This document shows, piece after piece, positions 56,171-64,000 of a stretch of DNA of 64,000 bases (positions within the stretch are counted from its first letter, which is position 1; every line of letters starts with the position of its first letter). The stretch is from Salticus scenicus (lineage: Eukaryota; Arthropoda; Arachnida; Araneae; Salticidae). The notes below the pieces were generated by a model, which was not told the origin of the DNA, searched no databases, and saw only the letters and a program-made list of their open reading frames with translations. The position numbers and the translations under genes are program-made. Location of the stretch: assembly GCA_963930645.1 (NCBI GenBank), contig OZ005652.1, positions 263,019,356-263,083,355 of the forward strand, read 5' to 3'.

Positions 56171-58225
56171 TCTTCTATTTTGAATATAGAAGATAATAAA
56201 AATACTAATATAAATAAATAAAGTGGTTAAATAAGGAGAAATTACACCTTATTTTGAAATATTATACTTATTTTGAATTACATCTTTTTCAAATATTTAC
56301 AAATATTATGCAAAAATTCCGTGCATAAATATATCTTGACAGAACATAAAATTAAGAATGTGTAAACCAGAGGATAAATAAAAAGCAGTCTTTTCAGTCA
56401 ACAATAAAAAAAAAAAAAAAAGAAAAAAGAAAAAAGAAAGAAAATAAAAATAAAAATAAAAATAAATAAATAAATAGAAAATGAAATAAAATAAAATAGT
56501 TATTTGAGTCCAAAATAAAATTTTAACTTTAAGGCGTGCATTATATTAATATTTCAAACGGTGTATAACAGTGCAAAAAAATTAAAACTATATCCTATTT
56601 ATCAAAGTATCTGTCTTTTTAACATATTTTTTGTTTTTTCTTGTATGCATATTGCATAAGTTCTGAGTTGTGTTATACATAGTGGTTATACAGTGGGTAA
56701 TCAAGATATTAGAATTTTTTCTTTATTTTGCTACATTTTCGATTATCTGAAAAAAATATATATATATTCAACAAAATGGCCTGACACTTTATACATGCAA
56801 AGAACATTTAAAAGCTCATATTTTCCACTATCGATTTAGTCCAAAATGCAATTAGGGGACCAGCCACAAATTGAAGAAGAGCGAAAATACTTTGGATTCC
56901 CCTGTATCACATAAAGCTACAAATGACTTGTACTACGTTGTTGCACACACACTATGTGTAATATTTGTATGTTTTGGTGCGGGTATTGCGCAATTATTTA
57001 CACAGATTAATTATCTATTTTTTGACAATTTTCTTACTCATAACTAGAACAAATTTCCATAAAATTTTACAAAACTTGCTGAAAAATTGACAAAACATTA
57101 GAGAAACATCATTCTGAAACATAAAATTCACATGTGTAATATTCGTTGAGATATGAGCCTTTTTAGTAAATATTATTTTACTGCGCATGCACAAAATATA
57201 GGGGGGAAAAATTACTGCATTGGTTGAAAGCTAGATATATTAAACAACTTTTGGCAAAAGCTTATGTGAGTAGAGTAAAAATTAAGCAAATTGTTGCCAA
57301 AAGAACGAGCTGCTAGATTTTAGGTATTTTCCAGAGTTGAAATTTCATAAGAGGTTTCTCACATGCTGCGTATTTAATTTGAAAATCCAATTATTTCAAT
57401 CACGTTGCAAAAGTTCATTTTTGTATAAAACCCCTTATGAACTGACAAATCTTAGTAAATAAATAAAAATATATTAAAAGTACATTAAGTACCAAAAAGT
57501 TAGAAAAGTAATTTTTATAAAAAAAAAAAAAAAAAAAAAAAGTTTTACAAGTATTTGATTTATGTATGCTGTAACAAACATAGTGTATGCTTTATACGGA
57601 TGTATTCGGGTTGGAAATACCCAGCTTGAAGCAATTTGGAAAGTGTGAACTTGAATGATTGATCTTGGCTTGCATTAAACTGGCATGCTTGAAATATAAA
57701 GTTTGATGCTAATTCACTGTACCACGTGGGATTAGACACTATCTTTTGCAGCTAAAACGGGCGCTCGGTGTGCCACCAAATTTGATGGACCATGCAGTGC
57801 TCTCAAGGAATAAAATTGTTTTTAATAGTAATTACAAAACTTTGAATCAACACCATAAAAAGCAAAGTTTCAAAATTTTTGTAATTATTACTTTAAAACG
57901 CCAATTCTGTGGTGCTTTCTTATTGAAATTGTTTTTGATTCAAAACATTTCCACTTAACAGCCATTTTCGTAAAAAATAGTAAACTCGTTATATAGAAAA
58001 CACAAAGTTCATGAAAACACATTTTTTTTTTTTTTTTTTTTTTTTTTTTGTAAAATAAAATTATTAGTGAGAGTTTTTAAAATATTTTAAACCAGTTTTT
58101 CATGGTTTTACATAATTCATTATCAATACAAATTAATAAATAAACTTTAAAAAGTAAAATCTTTTATACAATTCTTACTCCGAAATAAATTTAAGTTTGA
58201 TGAGTAAAACAAGTGTTTCATAAAA
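56171..58225. other. AT-rich region, no gene recognised
   Basis: A-rich (AAAT)n stretch at 56405-56480, A-run of about 21 near 57521 and T-run of about 27 at 58023-58049. The 57746-57958 frame starts in a short less AT-rich stretch ('aaacgggcgctcggtgtgcc') but is not recognised. Confidence 0.45.
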
Positions 58226-59350
58226 CCATATTATGTCAAAATTCAGCTTATCTAAAACAAAACACAGAATAATTCAAACCACATAAATATTCCCTATATT
58301 TTTAAGTTAATATGTACAGGTTTTTTATAATTAAATTTCCACTGCAGGTGAATTTAATTTTTGAGGAACTAGACATTAGACAGTTTTCTTGTCCATTTTA
58401 AAATACTAAATATTAATTTATCTTAATGAATGACAGGCGTGCCGACCTGTCCACATGTCTCGCTCATAAATAATACAAAACTTTAAATTTAAGAAAAATT
58501 ATTTACATTTAATAAGATAAAAATGCAGCGTGACACACATAACAAAAAACAGAGATATTTTCATTAACTCAATTTTATCACACAGTTTCTCTAAATCGAG
58601 ATACATTTGAATTTTAGAGATCTTAATTTATACAAACAAGACTTTTATCTGATTTCTAATTTTAAAAAACAGTTTTAAAATTTAAATAAATACATATGTA
58701 AAACTTCTTGTGCATGACTGACATAATAAGAATAAAAGTTTAAAATTACCTTTTGTTTATGCATCATTTAAAATTTAATTTTTTTAAGTTAAATTAAAAA
58801 AAAAAAAATGTATATTTAATGTATTACATTATTTGGTATTTTTCGTATATTCTCTATCAAGAAAAATAAAAAATAATTGAGATGATGAAAATTAAAAAAG
58901 TGGTCTTTTGGTACATTTTTACATGAAATTAACCCATAAACATCATTGTGAGCTTAAATGGGCGAGACGATTCATGACATGCTCTGGTGTAATTTCAAAA
59001 AAGGAATTTATTGTTCGAAAATGATTACTACGGGGCGCTTTACATAATAAAACAGAAAATCTAACAAAGTAAAGGACCCACATATATTGCACACACAATT
59101 TAAACATTTAATTATTCGTTTTTACTCCCGTGAATCAAAAACATACTCATTGATTTTAGAGAGCCTCATAAATCGTTTATATATCGAATTTGGAGACAAT
59201 CTGCTCACTTGTTTAAACTGCACGATGATGTCTATAAAGGAAATTTAATTATAATCAATCGTCACATATTCACTTAAAAGTATAGGAAATATTTATGTTG
59301 ATTGAATTATTCTGTGTTTTGTTTTAGATAAGCCAGATTTTGAAATATTG
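58226..59350. repeat. Inverted repeat, arms 58226-58341 and 59236-59350, ~0.9-kb spacer
   Basis: 'ttcagcttatctaaaacaaa' + 'acacagaataattcaa' (left) is the complement of 'ttgaattattctgtgttttg' + 'ttttagataagcc' (right). 'acataaatattccctatatt' + 'tttaagt' pairs with 'acttaaaagtataggaaata' + 'tttatgt', and 'ataattaaatttcc' with 'ggaaatttaattat'. Identity is moderate. The size and arms suggest a non-autonomous DNA transposon of about 1.1 kb; no target duplication was confirmed. The spacer is AT-rich without a gene. Confidence 0.75.
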
Positions 59351-59541
59351 GGTGAGTGGGAAATTTCTACCCGTTTTTGGATATGCATATTTGCAATGGA
59401 ATTGACGTCATATATGACATTGTAATGACGCAAATCGTCGGCCAATCAAACGTGTGGATGCTTCACATATAAATGCATCATGCCTCACAAAATTAATCAT
59501 CTCAAAAAAAAAAAAAAAAAAAAAAAATCAGAGGGTGTAAC

Positions 59542-59715
59542 ATGGAAAGCGAGAAGGAGCATATAAGACATTGTTTGTTATACACGAGTTCGATAAAAAG
59601 AGTACAGCAGCCGTAGCATGTCGCAACGTTTGTCAAGTTTATGGGAGGATGCAATAGACGAAAGCACATGTCGTCGATGGTTTCATAAATTTAAGGAAGG
59701 AGTTTTGAAATCTTG
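59542..59715 (+). pseudogene. mariner transposase N-terminal fragment
   Basis: ATG at 59542 gives MESEKEHIRHCLLY, then small indels split the frame: EFDKKSTAAVACRNVCQVYG and DAIDESTCRRWFHKFKEG. These are the conserved helix-turn-helix start of mariner transposases (family knowledge: 'H(I/L)RHxxLYEFxxGxxAxEAxRNI' and 'CRRWFxKFxxG'). The sequence breaks off after about 57 residues into AT-rich DNA, so the DNA-binding remainder and catalytic core are absent. It is preceded by a ~23-base A-run at 59506-59527. Confidence 0.85.
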
Positions 59716-59865
59716 TTTTTTAAAATAATTTTCATTAATTTTAAGATTTTGTTTATTTTGCAAAAGTATGAGTAAAAAAAAAAAAAGAAAGAAAAGAAAA
59801 AGAAAAAAGAAAAGGAAAAAAAGGGAATAGGAAGAAAGAACGAAAATTCATGTGTTTCTCGCAGA

Positions 59866-59903
<38 letters not shown>

Positions 59904-61338
59904 TTGGGCAAAAAGACAAGTAAATGAAACTTACAACTTTGCTTGAAGCTGTAAAAAGCGAATGTTTCAAGTTAAAATGCACTAAGAATTCACTCTTATC
60001 TATTATAATTTACATATGGATCCCTCCCCCCCTTCCACATATTTAGCCAATAATGAATATCATACCACGTTTTATAGGAAATGTGCTTTTATGCATATGA
60101 GTAATTTATTTTAATTTTAATGTTATTTGTACAGAATAATGATATTAAAATATGCTTTCAACAAATACTTGTTATAGGCAGTAATGTATCCTAATTCTTT
60201 TGTGATTCTCTATACATAAACCAATAATGCTGTTTTACCATTTTCAAAAGGCAACGTACTGTAGCAAACTCAAAAGCATACATCATCTACAAAACATTCT
60301 GAAATTATTTATAGAAATATAAGCGCAGGCAAATAGGCAGACTACGGTAATTTGAAAATACTTTTGAAACTTATTAAAAATTATAATCCAATAGACACGT
60401 GTTCAAATACTCTAGTTCTTTTCGCTTTTGTAAAAATTAATTCGACCTTTTCATCAAAATCATATATAATGTATATGGTCAAAATTATTATACAATCATA
60501 AATAAAATAAAATAAAATAAACAAATACATAAAATAAAAACGCCACTGTCCTAACAATTTCTCCAAAATTTCTCCATAAATATACAACTGGTGTCGATCG
60601 ATTAGCAATAACGCCTAGTCTGTAATGATATTCTTAGATTTTGTTTAGGGGGAGTTGTGTTCATATTAACACTTACACCAACTTCATTTTTTTCAATAGC
60701 AACACCCATTTTTGACATTTTTTTTTTTTTCTTGAGATTATTTTAATAAAATCAGAATGAAAAATTGTACAAATTATATATTTCTGTCAATTTTGATTGA
60801 GTTTTAATCTGTCAAGATATGGGGTGGGGATGATATTGTAAATGAATGTTGCAAACATTAATTCATACGTTCCCGGAAAATTATTATATTCAAATTTATT
60901 TGTTTAATGCATTAGAATAAAATAACCCAAACATATTCCATGCATATTTTTGATTGAAAAAAATTTTTTGAAACATGAAAATTATTACTAAATTCCTATT
61001 CCAAAAAATTATGAAATATGACCTATATTAATTTTTCAATGAATCAATCAGGAATCACATAAAACATAGATTTACAGATTTACAGTTCATTCCTATCATT
61101 ATTTCACGAGTTAAAGTGATATTTCAAATTTTATTGCCCTTAGGGGGTTGTCACTTGTTATCATTTGTGTCATCTGTAACCTTGCATACACATGATTTGA
61201 GAGAGTTGTTCAAGTAAGTTTAGATGCACACATAATTTCTTAATTTGCATTATTTTAGTTCATCTTATATTTAAAATTGTCTTCCTTCTTTTCCGGTTAT
61301 TATCTGGATGGAAACACTTTTGTGTGTACGATCTTGTT

Positions 61339-61372
<34 letters not shown>

Positions 61373-62055
61373 GCAGGGATGAACCACTTATATATTTTCG
61401 TTTATAACTCTATCAAGAATTAATTTAAAATACGTAAATTACATCTTTTCCGAACTAGCTTGATCTCATAAATTCGAATATAGAATGAAAAATGTTTTTG
61501 CTCCATTTTAAAAATAAATGATGTACATGCAAATTTTAAAGTTTAGACGATTCCCTAAGCAAAATTTATCTATTGTATTAATAACTAGATGTTATTACTA
61601 ATCGGTCGGCACCAGCCGCATGTTTCTACACCTATTTATTGAGAAAATATTCGGGTGGCTTTTTATTTATTATTATTATTTTGTCTATTTTTAATTTATT
61701 TATTTTGTGACTGTATTAATGTTTACTATTATATTCATTTGTATTATATTCTTTTCATTTCATTGTAACATAGCAGAATTTATGAACAGAATTAAGTAAA
61801 ACTGGTGTGATATTTCACTGTAAAAAATTCCGGAACGTTCCTGTGAAATTTAGAGCAATTATTTATCCAATATTTACCAGCAACGTTCTTTGAATATATC
61901 AGTAACCACCAACTATATCATTAAAAATACCTACACTTCTGAAGTCGGATGCGAATAATGCAGAGGAACCACTTAATTTCAGAACTTGCTCTGTACTGAT
62001 AAAAATTAGGAAAGTTTCCGACATACACAAGTAACTTTACTTTATTCATTTATTT
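59716..62055. other. AT-rich region, no gene recognised
   Basis: Purine-rich (GAAA)n-like stretch at 59775-59830, A-run at about 59871-59899, T-run at 61340-61369. Frame 60381-60608 is low complexity. Confidence 0.5.
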
Positions 62056-62282
62056 ATTTCCGACAGATTGAAGTGGAAGGCTGAATTTATTTTAATATCA
62101 ACTATGTGAAATACCAAAGCCGGGCCCTCCGCTTAACGCGCGGATGCTCTAACCACTGAGCTACCCTGACTGATAACCAGCTCGTCATTTCTCACATAAT
62201 ATACGTTGGCAGGGTCACCGAGTCTGCAAACACAGTTATATCAAGTGGCAGTATTGATCATGGCACAACTCCATTAGACCAC
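62056..62282 (-). mobile_element. tRNA-Asn-like SINE, copy 1 (T arm deleted)
   Basis: On the minus strand: 5' segment 'gtggtctaatggagttgtgc', 'gcagactcggtgaccctgcc', then the tRNA-like part 'gggtagctcagtggttagag' + 'catccgcgcgttaagcgga', then 'gggcccggctttggta', and body '...cttccacttcaatctgtcgg'. Compared with copy 2, about 13 bases including the pol III B box are missing between 'cccgg' and 'ct(t/c)tggta'. Confidence 0.8.
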
Positions 62283-62480
62283 TGCTGGTTACCAACCAGA
62301 GTAGCTCAGTAGTTCGAGCATTTGCCCGTTAAGCGGAGGGCCCGGGTTCGATTTCCGGCTCTGGTATGTTTCACATAGTTGGTATATATATATGTATATA
62401 TATATATATAAATCAGCCTTCCACTCCAATCTGTCGGAAATGTATTTTCAAGGTTCATGAATAAAATTTCTAAATTAAAA
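62283..62480 (+). mobile_element. tRNA-Asn-like SINE, copy 2 (both pol III boxes intact)
   Basis: The tRNA-like head at 62295-62365 is followed by 'tttcacatagttggtatata', a (TA)n tract, 'agccttccactccaatctgt' + 'cggaaatgtattttcaagg' and the tail 'atgaataaaatttctaaatt'. It abuts copy 1 head to head. It lacks the ~100-base 5' segment present in copies 1 and 3. Confidence 0.8.
62295..62365 (+). other. tRNA-Asn(GTT)-like cloverleaf, probably SINE head and not a working tRNA gene
   Basis: The acceptor pairs perfectly (62295-62301 'accagag' with 62359-62365 'ctctggt'). D stem gctc/gagc, anticodon stem tttgc/gcgga with wobbles, loop 'ccgttaa' (anticodon GTT in the Asn position), four-base variable region, T stem ccggg/tccgg with loop 'ttcgatt'. 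A box 'tagctcagtagttcgagc' and B box 'gggttcgatttcc' are good. Against a functional tRNA: C instead of the near-universal T33, a short variable loop, and a repeat context with two T-arm-deleted relatives. Confidence 0.6.
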
Positions 62481-62485
62481 ATTTC

Positions 62486-62762
62486 GTGGTCTATTGGAGT
62501 TGTGGCATGATCAATACTGTTACTTGATATAGCTGCGTTTACAGACTCGGTGACCCTGCCAACGTATATTATGTGAGAAATGCCGAGCTGGTTATCAGCC
62601 AGGGTAGCTCAGTGGTTAGAGCATCAGCGCGTTAAGCAGAAGGTCCGACTCTGGTATTTTTCACATAGTTGGTATATATATATATATATATACATAACAG
62701 TCTTCCACTCTAATCTGTCGGAAATGTATTTTCAAGGTTGATGAATAAAATTTCTAAATTAT
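62486..62762 (+). mobile_element. tRNA-Asn-like SINE, copy 3 (T arm deleted)
   Basis: Same order as copy 1 but on the plus strand: 'gtggtctattggagttgtgg', 'acagactcggtgaccctgcc', 'cagggtagctcagtggttag', 'gcgcgttaagcagaaggtcc', then directly 'gactctggta', a (TA)n tract, 'cttccactctaatctgtcgg' and the tail 'atgaataaaatttctaaatt'. The B box is missing, as in copy 1. Together with copy 1 it forms an inverted pair around copy 2. Confidence 0.8.
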
Positions 62763-64000
62763 TTATTTATTGTCTACAGTGAGGAGTGAAACCGATTGAT
62801 TACTTGAGGGTACTAGGATGAAGTATCCTTCGAAATTAGGTAAAAGAGTTTATTAGAATTAAGGAAGAGACTTTTCAACAAGGAATTTGAATTTGAACCA
62901 CAAAAAATTATGATAAAGTAAGAATGTATAAAAAAATTATTTGTAGTATAATAAAGTAGAAATTTTCGCTAGCATAGGCTCGGTCTTAGAAATATTCACT
63001 AAGCTAGCATGACAATGGTAAAAGAGGTGAGCATTTTTGTTATGTAAACTAGGAAAGTTTTTCCTCTTTTGAACAATTAGATTTCCATAAGTACCAATCG
63101 AAGTTTGATATTAAAAGAAGAAAAGTTCATTTAAATCACAGACTTATATTGATGAAGTATAATAGTTTTCTAACTCTTTTTAGAAATATTTTTTGAAAGG
63201 AACTATGAATTATTCTTTTTAATGACTACTAAATAAACTTTTAACTACAAAATACTTAAATAAGTAATAATTGATAAATTATAAATCTATATAATTATTA
63301 AATATCTTTAAGAATTATATATCGAATATAAATTTAGATATCTGAAATAAAATCAATAATAAAGGGAATTAAAAATAAAAGTGAATTAAAAATAAAAATA
63401 TTTAAGAATTATTCTGAAATGAAAATCTACTTTAAAAAAATAATTACACTTTTTTGTTTTAATGTTTCATTAGCCTACTTTAAAAAGTATGAAACATAGG
63501 CCTGAATTAAGAGGGGACCAAATATATGGTCAGTTGCACGCAAAGAAATATGGAAAAAAAGTTTGTAATTACTCATATTATTCTTCATTTTTAAAGTAAA
63601 CATTTAAGAATTGTACAATTATAATAATGAATAAACAAATAAGTAAAATTATTTTCAGATTGTTGAATTATATTTTAATTTTTAATGTAATAGGGCAAAA
63701 AATAAAATACTACTAATTTTAGTTTTTTTTTTTTTTTCTAAGTGTATTAAAAATAAAAATATTAAAAAATTTTCTAACTAGTGATTATTATTTTAGTTTC
63801 TAAAACCATCTTTCATGTTTTATTTTTTTTAATTAACACATGCCACAAAATAAGGCTATGCAATATATTCAAAAATTGAAAAGATTTTGTCACTGACATA
63901 TATTGCTACTGCAGGAGAAATTCGAAACGAATAGAGTCATATGAAAACATAAGTTTATTTTTATTAAGTATTTATCGCAGAACTCGTTTCTGAAATGCAT
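62763..64000. other. AT-rich region to window end, nothing recognised
   Basis: T-run near 63722-63737 and (AAAAT)n-like stretches at 63360-63410. No gene, RNA or repeat copy seen. Confidence 0.5.

Noticed and set aside
62295..62365. Functional tRNA-Asn gene.
   Set aside because: Good fold, but C at position 33, a four-base variable loop and two T-arm-deleted repeats next to it indicate a SINE head.

Overview
This looks like a gene-poor, repeat-saturated stretch of an AT-rich animal nuclear genome. AT is very high by eye, poly(A)/poly(T) runs of 20-40 bases and CA/TA/GA microsatellites are everywhere, and hAT, Tc1/mariner, pogo, piggyBac-type, LINE and tRNA-derived SINE debris is present. An arthropod is the safe reading. 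A spider or other arachnid is my best guess, but only an inference from repeat style. I found no intact host protein-coding gene: the longest ATG-initiated frames are about 60-106 codons, are not recognisable, and mostly fall in repeats. The only recognisable protein homology is broken transposon: a DDE transposase fragment (7.5 kb), a hAT C-terminal domain (12.0-12.5 kb), a LINE reverse-transcriptase C-terminal region (42.7-43.3 kb) and a mariner N-terminus (59.5 kb). One unrecognised coding-like relic lies on the minus strand at 7977-8279.

Layout. 1-2.1 kb: an array of ~172-bp tandem monomers with a CA-rich junction and conserved tail, then a second copy with its head; an inverted third copy lies at 22.9-23.9 kb. 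7.4-9.3 kb: transposase debris and a dispersed ~0.7-1 kb repeat (second copy 20.2-21.2 kb). 9.1-12.9 kb: a large inverted repeat (arms ~660 bp) abutting a hAT transposase relic. 14-17.8 kb: hAT elements with visible 8-bp target duplications, including a three-level nest. 18.8-19.8 kb: a ~115-bp minisatellite. 21.4-22.5 and 24.4-25.5 kb: two more long inverted repeats, the second nearly perfect over 519 bp per arm.

25.8-42.4 kb: piggyBac-type (TTAA) MITEs carrying a subterminal palindrome at a fixed 19-base distance from the end, pogo/Tigger fragments, a four-copy tRNA-derived SINE family (others at 6.3 and 49.6 kb), a dispersed element bounded by 'actagca...' and '...tatatagat', and two tiny foldbacks that are almost nothing but terminal inverted repeats. 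42.7-64 kb: the LINE relic, a locally duplicated segment with a pogo-like MITE in only one copy, two further minisatellites (52.5 and 54.5 kb), a less AT-rich promoter-like block (53.4-53.8 kb), a mariner remnant, and three copies of a tRNA-Asn-like SINE in inverted arrangement (62.1-62.8 kb).

The genes do not work together in any pathway because no functional gene is visible. The interest lies in the architecture of the mobile DNA: the cluster of long palindromes, compensatory base changes in the subterminal palindromes of the TTAA elements, the datable nesting, and the head-satellite-tail element family. All coordinates of diverged repeats are approximate because alignment was done by eye.
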